The notes under the pieces: model-generated
What the model was told of the DNA's origin: nothing
Seen by the model: only the letters and a program-made list of their open reading frames with translations
Databases searched by the model: none
Shown: positions 8,973-16,922 of the stretch, piece after piece
How positions within the stretch are numbered: the stretch's first letter is position 1
Layout: each line of letters opens with the position of its first letter
Translations under genes and position numbers: made by a program
Assembly (NCBI RefSeq): GCF_008119785.1
Contig: NZ_VSFA01000003.1
Location: forward strand, 186,001-250,000
DNA length: 64,000 bases
Direction: 5' to 3'
Origin: Micromonospora sp. MP36
GTDB taxonomy: Bacteria > Actinomycetota > Actinomycetes > Mycobacteriales > Micromonosporaceae

Positions 8973-10688
8973 ATGCGTGGTGACCTGGTCCGGAAGCTGC
9001 TCGCCCGGGCACTGACCACCGGGCTGGCGGTGCTGGCGTTCCTCGTCGTGGCGCTCACCGGGGCGACCGGCTGGGGGCTGGCGATCGCGGTCGCCGCCCT
9101 GGCCGCCGCCGCATGGGAGCGCCGGGTACGACCCACCGCCGACGGCGTCGCCGAGTCGGTGCTGGTCGCCGCCGGGATCCTGGTCGGCTACGCCCGCCGG
9201 CTCGACGCCGGCTTCGAGCCGGCGCTGGCCGCCACCGCGCTGGTGCTGCTCGGCCTGGTGCTGCTGGTCGGGCCGCTGCGCGAGGCGGGGGCGCTGGAGA
9301 TCCGCGCCGCCAACCTGCCGGTCCGCACCTGGACGCCGCTGGTGGCCGCGCGGCTCGGTGACGCGCTGCTGGTGCTGCTCGCCGTGGTGGCGGTGGCCGC
9401 CGGCCTGGCCCTCCCGGCCTGGCTGGCGCTGGTCGCCGCTCTGCTCGTCGGCGTCGGGTGCGGCGCGGTCGGGCTGGACCTGGCCCGCCGGCGGTTCCGG
9501 CCGCCGGCCGGGGGCGGCCCGGTGGGCCGGGCGCTGCGCCGCCACCAGCCCGAGTTCGTGCTCCACTTCTCCGCCCCGCCTGGGTCGGAATACCAGGTCA
9601 CCATGTGGCTGCCCTATCTGGAACGGATCGGCCGGCCGTTCCTGGTCATGCTGCGGGAGCCGGAGTTCCTGCCGACGATCGCCGCCGCGACCCGCGCGCC
9701 GGTGGTCTTCTGCCCGACCCTCAAGGCCATGGACGAGGCGCTGGTGCCCAGCCTGCGGGCGGCGTTCTACGTCAACCACGGCGCGAAGAACAGCCACTGC
9801 ATCCGGTTCTCCCACCTGACCCACGTGCAGCTGCACCACGGGGACAGCGACAAGGCGCCCAGCGCCAACCCGGTGTCGGCGATCTTCGACCGGATCTTCG
9901 TGGCCGGGCAGGCGGCGATCGAGCGGTACGCGCGGGCCGGCGTGGAGATCCCCGCCGAGAAGTTCGTGGTGGTCGGCCGTCCCCAGGTGGAGGCGATCGA
10001 GGTACGCCGGGAGCCGGCCCGCGGCCTGACCAACCCGACGGTGCTCTACACCCCCACCTGGACGGGACACCACGCCGACGCGAACTACTGCTCCCTGCCG
10101 GTGGCCGAGACGGTGCTCCGCCGGCTGCTGGACCGGGGCGCCACGGTGATCCTGCGGCACCACCCGTACACCGCGCAGAACCCGGCCTCGGCGCGGCAGC
10201 TGGCCCGGCTCACCGAGCTGCTCGCCGCAGACAAGGCGAAGACCGGCCGGGAGCACGTGTGGGGCGCGGCGGCCACCCGCGAGCTGACCCTGACCGACTG
10301 CGTCAACCGCTCCGACGCGCTGGTCTCGGACGTCTCCGGGGTGATCTCCGACTACCTCTACTCCGGCAAGCCGTACGCGGTGACCGACATGGGCGCCGAC
10401 GGCGACGAGTTCGTCGCGCGGTTCCCCCTGGCCGGCTCCGGCTACGTGCTGCGCCGGGACATGTCCAACGTGGACGAGGTGCTGACCGAGCTGCTCGACA
10501 CCGACCCGAAGGCCGCCGCGCGCTGGGCCACCCGCACCCGCTACCTGGGCGACTTCCCCGCCGACTCGTACGCGGAGGCGTTCCTCGACGCCGCCCGCCG
10601 GCAGCTCGAACCGGGCTGGACCGCGCCGGCCCCCCGCGCCGCCGACCCGGTCGCGCCGGACGGCTCGCCGCTGTCACCCACCGCCTGA
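8973..10688 (+). CDS. CDP-glycerol/CDP-ribitol phosphotransferase family protein with N-terminal membrane domain
   Basis: A 571-residue protein. The first ~180 residues hold several hydrophobic segments (for example LAVLAFLVVALTG and ALVLLGLVLLVGPL). The rest is a TagF/TarL-like domain: YVNHGAKNSHCIRFSHLTHV, HHGDSDKAPS, VLYTPTWTGHH, ILRHHPY and SDVSGVISDYLYSGKPYAV match the histidines and nucleotide-binding parts of CDP-glycerol glycerophosphotransferases. It starts 3 bases after the cytidylyltransferase/SDR stop, so its substrate is probably CDP-ribitol. Most TagF proteins are only peripherally membrane bound; the integral N-terminal domain is unusual. Confidence 0.85.
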   Translation: MRGDLVRKLLARALTTGLAVLAFLVVALTGATGWGLAIAVAALAAAAWERRVRPTADGVAESVLVAAGILVGYARRLDAGFEPALAATALVLLGLVLLVGPLREAGALEIRAANLPVRTWTPLVAARLGDALLVLLAVVAVAAGLALPAWLALVAALLVGVGCGAVGLDLARRRFRPPAGGGPVGRALRRHQPEFVLHFSAPPGSEYQVTMWLPYLERIGRPFLVMLREPEFLPTIAAATRAPVVFCPTLKAMDEALVPSLRAAFYVNHGAKNSHCIRFSHLTHVQLHHGDSDKAPSANPVSAIFDRIFVAGQAAIERYARAGVEIPAEKFVVVGRPQVEAIEVRREPARGLTNPTVLYTPTWTGHHADANYCSLPVAETVLRRLLDRGATVILRHHPYTAQNPASARQLARLTELLAADKAKTGREHVWGAAATRELTLTDCVNRSDALVSDVSGVISDYLYSGKPYAVTDMGADGDEFVARFPLAGSGYVLRRDMSNVDEVLTELLDTDPKAAARWATRTRYLGDFPADSYAEAFLDAARRQLEPGWTAPAPRAADPVAPDGSPLSPTA

Positions 10689-10694
10689 CGGCGG

Positions 10695-11447
10695 TCAGTG
10701 GTACGCGTCGAGGAGGGCGAGCACGGCCTCCGGGTCCTCGACGTGCGCGTTGTGGCCCAGCCCCGGCAGCGTCATCACCGGCACGCCCAGCTCCTTGAGC
10801 TGCGCGTCGCTCACCATCGGGTCCTGCTCGCCCCGGGCCAGCAGCACCGGCACGTCGGTGGCGGCGAGCAGGGCGGGCAGCTGCGGCTCCCCCACCGCGA
10901 ACGCGGCCGGGTCCATGGCCAGCCGCCAGCGGCCGTCCTCGCGGCGCAGTCCGGCGTCCACGACCGGGTGGTCCGGGGCGAACAGCCCGGTCAGCCCGGC
11001 CACCCGTAGGTAGCGGCGGGCCGCCTCGTCCCGGCTGGCGAACCAGGTCACCGGCCGCTCGGCCAGCTCGCGGGCCTTGGTCAGCTCGGCCGGGGACCAG
11101 GCGACCTTGAGGCCGAGCCCGACCACTCCGTCGATCGGGAGCTGCCGCTCCCGCGCGGCCAGCGCCAGCGCCACCACCCCGCCGAGCGAGTGCCCGAGCA
11201 CCACCAGCCGGTCCCGGGGGCCGAGCCGCTCGGCGACCGGACCGAGCCCGGCCAGCACCCGCCCCGCGAGGGCCTCGAAGGAGTACGCCGGCAGCGGCGG
11301 CGACCAGCCGTGGCCGGCCAGGTCGGGCGCCAGCCAGCGCCCCGCCCAGCGGCGCTCCAGCAGCGGCGCCCAGGGCAGCCACACCTCACCGGTGGCGCCC
11401 ATGCCGTGCAGCAGCAGCAGATGGCGGGTACCCGTCTCGTCACCCAT
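10695..11447 (-). CDS. Alpha/beta hydrolase
   Basis: A 250-residue alpha/beta hydrolase. Visible features are the oxyanion segment LLLHGMGATGEVW, DLAGHGWS, the nucleophile elbow GHSLGG (Ser near residue 87) and a C-terminal histidine in LPGLGHNAHVEDPEAV. The Asp is probably in LARGEQDPMV. It converges on the polymerase gene with only 6 bases between the stops and no visible terminator. The ATG lies 7 nt after a CACACT -10-like element, so it may be leaderless. Substrate unknown; an esterase or lactonase is likely. Confidence 0.85.
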   Translation of the reverse strand: MGDETGTRHLLLLHGMGATGEVWLPWAPLLERRWAGRWLAPDLAGHGWSPPLPAYSFEALAGRVLAGLGPVAERLGPRDRLVVLGHSLGGVVALALAARERQLPIDGVVGLGLKVAWSPAELTKARELAERPVTWFASRDEAARRYLRVAGLTGLFAPDHPVVDAGLRREDGRWRLAMDPAAFAVGEPQLPALLAATDVPVLLARGEQDPMVSDAQLKELGVPVMTLPGLGHNAHVEDPEAVLALLDAYH

Positions 11448-11504
11448 ACGGCGCAGTGTGCCACCGGACGGACACCAGGCGCGAGACCGGACCCGGATAC
11501 GACG

Positions 11505-11535
11505 TCGGGCACCGGCGAAAGGAGCCGGTGCCCGA
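11505..11535 (-). terminator. Hairpin terminator of C39-like peptidase gene
   Basis: A perfect 12-bp stem (11505-11516 and 11524-11535, loop GAAAGGA) lies 16 bases beyond the stop codon of the peptidase gene. Confidence 0.8.
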
Positions 11536-11550
11536 TGTGCCGGGGTGGGA

Positions 11551-12384
11551 TCAGGCGGAGTAGCCGCGGGTGCCCGCCCAGTTCGCCAGATCGATGGTGG
11601 TGATCCAGTACTCGGGCAGCGCCGGGTTCGCCGAGTCGGCGATGCGCACGGTCCGGCCGTCGTCCTTGTAGCCGATCACGGCGATGTAGTGGCCGCCGGG
11701 GAACGAGTGCCAGCCGCCGTCGGTGTCGGTGGCGGAGCCGGCGATGTTGACCACCACGCCACGGCCGTCGGTGATCGCCTTGACCACGTCGGCCTGGAGC
11801 TGGTCCATCTGCGCCGGGGTCGCGGCCTGGCCGGGGATCATGTGGGTCCGGTACGGGCTGCCCTTGACCATCTGGTTGAGCCCGCGGGTGGTGTCCTCGG
11901 CGGAGTTGGTGCCGTTCACGCCGGCGTTCAGCGGGGCGACCATCGCGTCCTGGGTGGTCTCGACGCCGCTCGCGCTGAGCGCGTTCCGCACCGCGGCGGG
12001 GCCGCAGTTCCAGTAGGCGGTCTGCGCCTCGTAGGAGTAGTCGAGGACCTTGGTCGACGGCGGCTTCGGCTTCGCCTTCGCGGTCTTCGTGACGTCCGGG
12101 TCCGGCTTGGCAGAGCTGGGCTTCGCCGAGGGTGACGCGCTGGGCGAAGCGGTCGGGGACGGGGCGGCGACCCGGGCTTCGCTCCGGGTGGCGACGTCAC
12201 CGAGGCGCGGGGCCAGTTCGGCGACGGCGGCGGTGGTCTCCTGCCGGACGGGCGCGTCGTTGGTGTTGGCCAGGGCCGCGCTGGCGCCGCCGGCCAGCAC
12301 GAGGGCCGCGGCGGAGCCGGCGACGATCTGGTACGGGCGCTCGCTCGCGAGGCGCCGCAGCTGACGCTTCAGGTGGTGCTTCAC
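11551..12384 (-). CDS. Secreted C39-like cysteine peptidase
   Basis: A 277-residue secreted protein. A basic N-terminus and a hydrophobic stretch (IVAGSAAALVLAGGASAALA) form a signal peptide; a Pro/Ser/Ala/Lys-rich linker (about residues 75-110) follows. The catalytic domain has a papain/C39-like Cys (TAYWNCGPAAVRNAL) and His (FPGGHYIAVIGY) followed by an Asp in RIADSANP. The GTG at 12384 was chosen for its GGAGG site 5 nt upstream; the ATG at 12414 would put basic residues before it without a site. It sits behind a c-di-AMP riboswitch, which suggests a cell-wall or envelope function. Substrate unknown. Confidence 0.85.
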   Translation of the reverse strand: MKHHLKRQLRRLASERPYQIVAGSAAALVLAGGASAALANTNDAPVRQETTAAVAELAPRLGDVATRSEARVAAPSPTASPSASPSAKPSSAKPDPDVTKTAKAKPKPPSTKVLDYSYEAQTAYWNCGPAAVRNALSASGVETTQDAMVAPLNAGVNGTNSAEDTTRGLNQMVKGSPYRTHMIPGQAATPAQMDQLQADVVKAITDGRGVVVNIAGSATDTDGGWHSFPGGHYIAVIGYKDDGRTVRIADSANPALPEYWITTIDLANWAGTRGYSA

Positions 12385-12471
12385 GTGTTCCTCCACGGGG
12401 GGCCGGAGCGGCACACGTCGCCCCGACGCGCGGAGGAGCTCACGCGCGTTGCTGGGGCGGGTGGCCGCGGG

Positions 12472-12496
12472 AAAAGAGCGCCCGGCGGGCCGGGCT
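12472..12496 (-). terminator. Candidate riboswitch expression-platform terminator
   Basis: Reading the minus strand, a 6-bp stem GCCCGG/CCGGGC with a CCCG loop is followed by GCTCTTTT. It lies between the riboswitch aptamer and the peptidase start. A second hairpin (CTCGCC/GGCGAG) lies just upstream. The assignment as the switched terminator is inference. Confidence 0.5.
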
Positions 12497-12582
12497 GCGG
12501 GGGTCGGTTACCGGAACTCGCCGGTCAGGCGAGCGCCGGCACCGTGGCGCCGTGGAGGCGGGGGGAGGATCGGGGGGTGGTT

Positions 12583-12765
12583 CGCACGAGGTTGGAACTC
12601 CTTCCGTGGCCGCCTACCGGGTTAGCTGACGGATTCGGGCGGGAAGTAGGCCCTACCGCGGGCGTCGGCTCGCGGATTCACCCCGGTGTTGCACTGGGTC
12701 CCCGGTTCGTGAGATCACGATTGAGCGGGTCGGCACGGCGTCGCCACTTGCGATCGGAAACCGCG
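12583..12765 (-). ncRNA. c-di-AMP (ydaO/yuaA) riboswitch
   Basis: Read on the minus strand, this leader contains the conserved blocks of the ydaO class in order: an ACCGGGGACCCA stretch near 12710, CCGGGGTGAATCC near 12680, then CCCGAATCCGTCAGCTAACC and GGTAGGCG, ending in GGAAGGAG near 12600. The CCGTCAGCTAACC-GGTAGGCG block is diagnostic. c-di-AMP riboswitches in actinobacteria typically sit before cell-wall hydrolase and resuscitation genes and turn them off when c-di-AMP is high. Here the aptamer starts about 200 nt before the secreted C39-like peptidase. End points are approximate. Confidence 0.88.
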
Positions 12766-12777
12766 CCGGACGCGCTG

Positions 12778-12806
12778 ACACTACCGGTGGGCACCCGGCC
12801 TGCCAA
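12778..12806 (-). promoter_or_regulatory. Promoter of riboswitch-peptidase transcript
   Basis: On the minus strand TTGGCA (12806-12801), 17 nt, then TAGTGT (12783-12778); transcription would start near 12771, just at the 5' side of the aptamer. The rest of the gap up to 13027 shows only a weak 7-bp hairpin (12987-13005) behind the next gene and no coding signal. Confidence 0.65.
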
Positions 12807-13027
12807 GCGCTCCCAACTGCGTAAACGTCAACCATCGTTACCGAGACCGGAACAGCCGGTCACTGACGTGACTCAATGGGACGACCGTTTTAGCGGGAAC
12901 CGTAGGGGCCACTTTCGGACATCCGGGCGCCGATCGCAGGGGAATTGCGGGGCTCGATCGCCCGGCCTGATCCGGATGACCGTTTTCCCGGTCGCCGTGA
13001 CCGGGCTCACCCAAATCGGATAACGAT

Positions 13028-13822
13028 TCAGCCGACCCGCGCCGGCCGCCACCGCGCGGCGGGCACCCCGGCGGCGCCGGCCGCCACCGGGGCGAGGGTC
13101 TGGGTCACCGCCTCGGCGGGGCGTACCGGAACCGCCTCGGGCCGGACCGCCTCGGCGGCCGCGTACGCCTCCACGGCCAGCACCCGCGCCGCCTCGGCGG
13201 CCAGCTCGGCGTCCCGCCAGGCCCGCCGCTCCCGCTCGGCGACCGCCCGCCAGTGGGCCCGCCGGCCCTCGCGTACCGCCCGGGCCAGGACGATCTCCTG
13301 CTCGGCCGGGTGCCGGCGCGGATCCCACCCGTTGCGGCCGGCGAGGACGTCGGCGAGTTGCCGGGCGGTCAGGTCGCCCCGCCAGTGCGCCGTCATGGCG
13401 GCGTGGTGCAGCCACCGCTCCCGGGCCGCGTACTCGGCCGGCGTCCGGGGCGTCCGCGGCGCGCGCAGCACCGTGGCCCCCGCCAACCGCCGGGCGGCCG
13501 CCTCGGCCTCGTCGTACGCCCGCCAGGCCCGGTCGAGCTCGTCGTGCGCGGTCAGCCACTGCTCGCGCCACCGGCGGGCGGTCTGCGCGGCCCCGGCGGC
13601 GGCCACCGCCACCTCCTCGGCGTAGCGGCGCAGGTCGGCGCGGCGGGCCGCCTCCTCGGCGGCCGGGTCGGGGACGGGATCCGGCGGGGTGTCCCGCTCC
13701 GGCCGGGCGACCAGGGCGGCGAGCACGGCCATGGCGAGCACGAGCAGGGCCGACCAGATGGCGGCGGCCGCGGGAATCTCGGTCAGGAAGTGATGGAGAA
13801 CGGTCTGCTTCAAGGTCGGCAC
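13028..13822 (-). CDS. Membrane-anchored Ala/Arg-rich protein of unknown function
   Basis: A 264-residue protein I do not recognise. One hydrophobic segment near the N-terminus (AIWSALLVLAMAVLAALVA, residues 22-40) should anchor it in the membrane. The remainder is helical and very rich in Ala, Arg and Glu, with heptad-like stretches that may form coiled coils (for example residues 56-110 and 180-225), and would face the cytoplasm. The GTG start at 13822 has no good ribosome-binding site. It is followed by a weak hairpin on the 3' side. Codon-position GC bias is consistent with a real gene. Function unknown. Confidence 0.6.
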   Translation of the reverse strand: MPTLKQTVLHHFLTEIPAAAAIWSALLVLAMAVLAALVARPERDTPPDPVPDPAAEEAARRADLRRYAEEVAVAAAGAAQTARRWREQWLTAHDELDRAWRAYDEAEAAARRLAGATVLRAPRTPRTPAEYAARERWLHHAAMTAHWRGDLTARQLADVLAGRNGWDPRRHPAEQEIVLARAVREGRRAHWRAVAERERRAWRDAELAAEAARVLAVEAYAAAEAVRPEAVPVRPAEAVTQTLAPVAAGAAGVPAARWRPARVG

Positions 13823-13960
13823 CTAACGGAACGATGTGGTGGAGAGGTCCGCACGGCCGGCGGGGCGGGGCGCGACCGGTCACGGCTGCCGCCGGGCCGC
13901 CGGGCGGGTGCGGGGTGAGGTTCGGTGGTACGGCGTGGGCGGGCGGACCCGCCGGGCTCG

Positions 13961-14512
13961 TCAGCGGGCGGGCGGGGCCCGGGAGCCGACGGTCGCCGGG
14001 ACCAGCCCGACCAGGACGCGGTGCCGGTCGGAAGGGGCGACCACAACACCCCGGACCATCGGGTCCAGGACGTCGACCGGGCCGACCTGCCGGTCGCCGG
14101 CGGCGGCCGCCCGCGTTGCCACCGGACCCGCCGCCACGGCGCTGTCGGCCTCGGCGGAGCCGGACGCCGTCCACCCGGCCGCCTCGGGCGATCCGGTCCC
14201 GATCCGCGCGGCGGGACCGGACGATCCCGCGCCGGCCCGGGCGACCGCGTGGGCGGCCCGGTCGGACCAGCGGATCAGCGCCCGGAGGGTCCGGTCGACC
14301 CCGGTGGACCGGACGTCGCCGAGCTGCCCGGCGTCGAGGGCCGCGCGGTCGACGGCGACCGTGGGGGAAGCCGCGTGCGCCGTCGCGGCCGGGCCGAGGG
14401 GCAACGTGGCGGCGCCGAGCGAGCAGGCGACGACCACGGCCAGGCTGGCCAGCATCCGCGCCGTCCAGCGCGCCACCCACCACACGGGACAGGTGAGCGC
14501 GATCGGAAGCAC
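13961..14512 (-). CDS. Small secreted protein of unknown function
   Basis: A 183-residue protein with a clear signal peptide: basic/hydrophobic residues to about 48 ending in ATAHAASP. The mature part is Ala/Gly/Val-rich with no recognised domain. The GTG at 14512 lies exactly 6 nt after TAATTT on the minus strand, a textbook leaderless arrangement that supports both gene and start. It lies just upstream (same strand) of the membrane-anchored unknown gene; the two may be co-transcribed with a 138-bp gap. Overlapping plus-strand open frames here are shadows. Confidence 0.6.
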   Translation of the reverse strand: MLPIALTCPVWWVARWTARMLASLAVVVACSLGAATLPLGPAATAHAASPTVAVDRAALDAGQLGDVRSTGVDRTLRALIRWSDRAAHAVARAGAGSSGPAARIGTGSPEAAGWTASGSAEADSAVAAGPVATRAAAAGDRQVGPVDVLDPMVRGVVVAPSDRHRVLVGLVPATVGSRAPPAR

Positions 14513-14518
14513 GTGCCC

Positions 14519-14524
14519 AAATTA
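14519..14524 (-). promoter_or_regulatory. -10 element of leaderless secreted-protein gene
   Basis: TAATTT on the minus strand with 6 nt to the GTG start at 14512. Confidence 0.55.
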
Positions 14525-14636
14525 CCGCCGAAACGGCCGTATCGCACCATCGCCGGGCGTGTCGCACCGCCGGTGGACTTGCGCACCGGCCAGGGTGGAC
14601 AGGGCCAGCGGGCGCCGCCGATCGGCTGTGGCCCGT

Positions 14637-15812
14637 TCAGTGCGGGTCGCGCCGCCCGGCGTACTCGATCGACCTGGGCCGCGGGACGCGGACCTCGACC
14701 GGCTCGCCGGGCGCCACGGCGGGGGCGGCCGGCGGACGGTCCCGGCGGCGCGGTCCCAGCCGGCGCATCAGCGGCATCTCCACCCAGCGGTGCAGGGCTG
14801 CGGCGAGCAGCAGGTTGACCAGCAGGAAACCGAGCACCGCGAGCGGGCCCCACCAGCCGCGCAGCCCCTCGCCCCAGTGCCCGGTCAGGCGCAGCACTGT
14901 CTGCATCACCAGCACGTGCACCAGGTAGAACGCGAACGAGACCTCACCGAGCCAGACCATCGGTCGGGACCGCCACGGGGTGCGCCGCCCGCGCACGTCG
15001 GCGTCGGCCGCGGCGGTGATGACCAGGAGGTACGCCACCGCGAGCAGGGCCGCCCAGAGCTCCGCGCGGACCCACTGCGCGGCGACCACCCAGGTGGCGA
15101 CGAAGAGCACGGTGGCCGGGGTCAGCCCGGGACCCCGCCAGCGGCCCCGGCGCATCAGCTCGGCCGCCGCCACGCCCATCCAGAACTCCAGCGACCGCAC
15201 CACCGGGAAGATCTGGGCGAACCACCAGCGGCTCTCCTCGGGCACCAGGCGCTGGCCGGGCCACAGGGCCAGGATGAGCAGCGGTGCGGCGACCACCACC
15301 GCCCAGAGCACGCCCGGGCGGGTGCGGCGCAGCGCCGGCAGCACCCACGGCAGGCACAGATAGAAGGCGAGCTCGCAGGAGAGCGACCAGCTGACCGTGT
15401 TGACGCTGTAGAAGTAGCCGGGGGTGGGGTTCCACGCCTGGGTCAGGGTGAGGTTGCCCAGCGCGGCCCAGGGGGCGACCGGATCGGCGAACCAGAACGC
15501 GACCAGCAGCGCCGCCACGAACGTGACCAGGTGGTTCGGGTAGATCTTGGCCAGCCGGCGGCGCAGGAAGGTACGCCGGGGCTCACCGTCCCGGTAGGAC
15601 CAGACCAGCACGAATCCACTGAGAATGAAGAAGAACTCCACACCGGATAGGCCGAGCGCGAAGAGCCAGTCCACCACGGCCTTGTAGTCGGGCTCGGCGA
15701 CGATCCGCATGGTCCCGGCGTGGAAGCCGAAGACCAGCAGGGCGGCGATCCAGCGCAACCCGGTCAGCGACGGCAGCCGGACGGCGCGGACGATGGTCGG
15801 CGCGCTGGTCAT
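14637..15812 (-). CDS. Acyltransferase family 3 membrane protein
   Basis: A 391-residue integral membrane O-acyltransferase. It opens with LPSLTGLRWIAALLVFGFHAG, where the RWIAALLVFGFH region holds the conserved histidine of the acyltransferase-3 family, and continues with FFFILSGFVLVWSYR and about ten membrane segments. These enzymes O-acetylate exported or membrane-bound sugars, antibiotics or cell-wall glycans. The ATG at 15812 places the family motif near the N-terminus; the 68 extra residues of the longer frame are Arg/Gly-rich and lie over a tandem repeat. A TAGGGT on the minus strand near 15929-15934 is a possible -10. Target unknown. Confidence 0.85.
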   Translation of the reverse strand: MTSAPTIVRAVRLPSLTGLRWIAALLVFGFHAGTMRIVAEPDYKAVVDWLFALGLSGVEFFFILSGFVLVWSYRDGEPRRTFLRRRLAKIYPNHLVTFVAALLVAFWFADPVAPWAALGNLTLTQAWNPTPGYFYSVNTVSWSLSCELAFYLCLPWVLPALRRTRPGVLWAVVVAAPLLILALWPGQRLVPEESRWWFAQIFPVVRSLEFWMGVAAAELMRRGRWRGPGLTPATVLFVATWVVAAQWVRAELWAALLAVAYLLVITAAADADVRGRRTPWRSRPMVWLGEVSFAFYLVHVLVMQTVLRLTGHWGEGLRGWWGPLAVLGFLLVNLLLAAALHRWVEMPLMRRLGPRRRDRPPAAPAVAPGEPVEVRVPRPRSIEYAGRRDPH

Positions 15813-15978
15813 GCCGGCAGCCCGACCGTCAGCAGGATCACCAGCACGCGTCCCCTCCTCGGGCGTCGGCGACGGGTGGCACCGGGACCACCCGGGGCGG
15901 CGCTCCACCGCGACGCCGCCGCCGGGCACCCTACCCGCCGGCGCCCCGGACCGCCGCCCGCGCCGTGGCGCCGCCCGG

Positions 15979-16080
15979 CCATCGGGACGCTCCGACCTCG
16001 CGTGTCGCCCCGTCATCGGCGCCCTCCGGCGTCGCGTGTCGCCCGGTCATCGGGACGCTCCGGCGTCGCGCATCGCGTCG
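15979..16080. repeat. Three tandem 34-bp repeats
   Basis: Three near-identical 34-bp units lie head to tail (ATCGGGACGCTCCG-type cores start at 15981, 16015 and 16049), differing at a few positions. They fill much of the 305-bp gap between the acyltransferase and the AlkB-like gene. The rest of the gap (15813-15978) shows only a possible -10. Confidence 0.7.
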
Positions 16081-16104
16081 TCGTACGTCTGTTCGAGAAG
16101 GAGG

Positions 16105-16110
16105 TAGGAT
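16105..16110 (+). promoter_or_regulatory. -10 element of AlkB-like gene
   Basis: TAGGAT, 7 nt before the GTG at 16118. An AAGGAGGT also overlaps this region but is too far from the GTG to be ideal, so a leaderless start is preferred. Confidence 0.5.
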
Positions 16111-16117
16111 CGGCGGC

Positions 16118-16753
16118 GTGTCCGACGTCGCGTACCAGCCCTCGATGCTCGACTTCGCCGAGCAGGGGCCGACCCTGGGCCCGCTCGCCGGCCGGTTGCG
16201 CCGGCACGAGCTGAGCCGCGGAGCCTGGGTCGACCACCTGCCGGGCTGGGTGCGGGGCTCCGACGGGGTGCTCGACACGTTGCTACGCGACGTGCCGTGG
16301 CGGGCCGAGCGCCGCACCATGTACGAAAGCGAGGTCGACGTCCCCCGCCTGCTCTGCTGGTACGCCGCCGGCCGGCCGCTGCCCCATCCGGTGCTCACCG
16401 CGGCACGCGAAGCGCTGACCCGGCACTACGCGGCCGAGTTGGGCGAGCCCTTCGTCACCGCCGGCATGTGCCTCTACCGGGACGGCCGGGACAGTGTGGC
16501 CTGGCACGGCGACACCCTGGGCCGCTCGGCGCACAGCGACACCCTGGTGGCCATCGTGTCCTTCGGCTCGCCGCGCCCGCTGCTGCTGCGGCCCCGGGGT
16601 GGCGGCGCGAGCCTGCGCTTCCCGCTCGGCCACGGTGACCTGGTGGTGATGGGCGGGTCGTGCCAGCGCACCTGGGAGCACGCCATCCCGAAGACCGCCC
16701 GCCCGGTCGGCCCCCGGGTCAGCGTCCAGTTCCGCCCCGCCGGCGTGGCCTGA
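16118..16753 (+). CDS. AlkB-like 2-oxoglutarate/Fe(II) dioxygenase
   Basis: A 211-residue protein of the AlkB superfamily, which oxidatively removes alkyl groups from damaged nucleic acid bases. The substrate loop segment MYESEVDVPRLLCWY resembles ALKBH2-type enzymes. Iron ligands are WHGDTLG (His and Asp near residues 130-132) and a distal His in RTWEHAIPK. The 2-oxoglutarate-binding arginine is in RVSVQFRP near the C-terminus. The start is a GTG 7 nt after a TAGGAT element. It appears to be a single-gene unit. The family assignment is firm; whether DNA or RNA is the substrate is not. Confidence 0.88.
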   Translation: MSDVAYQPSMLDFAEQGPTLGPLAGRLRRHELSRGAWVDHLPGWVRGSDGVLDTLLRDVPWRAERRTMYESEVDVPRLLCWYAAGRPLPHPVLTAAREALTRHYAAELGEPFVTAGMCLYRDGRDSVAWHGDTLGRSAHSDTLVAIVSFGSPRPLLLRPRGGGASLRFPLGHGDLVVMGGSCQRTWEHAIPKTARPVGPRVSVQFRPAGVA

Positions 16754-16922
16754 CGGCCGCCCGGCCGCGCCGCCGGACGCCACCGGGCGGATCGGCCGCC
16801 CTCGGCGAACGTTCGTGGTCCGGGATCCGGCCGACCGCGCCCGGGCGCGGATCGGTGACGTGCTAGAAACGACTCTCAGGGTCGATCACGCCCCCGTCAC
16901 CTGACGACGCGAAGGGCGCAGC

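Noticed and set aside
10689..10694. Terminator between the convergent polymerase and hydrolase genes
   Set aside because: Only six bases separate the stops and I see no stem there.
12373..13023. A 216-codon plus-strand open frame across the riboswitch region
   Set aside because: The stretch carries conserved ydaO RNA blocks and a promoter on the minus strand; the translated sequence shows no domain.
13836..15650. A 604-codon plus-strand open frame
   Set aside because: It is antisense to the secreted-protein and acyltransferase genes, is Arg/Pro/Gly-rich without domains, and arises from high-GC codon bias.
15979..16080. Possible CRISPR array
   Set aside because: Three units are directly adjacent with no variable spacers and no cas genes nearby.
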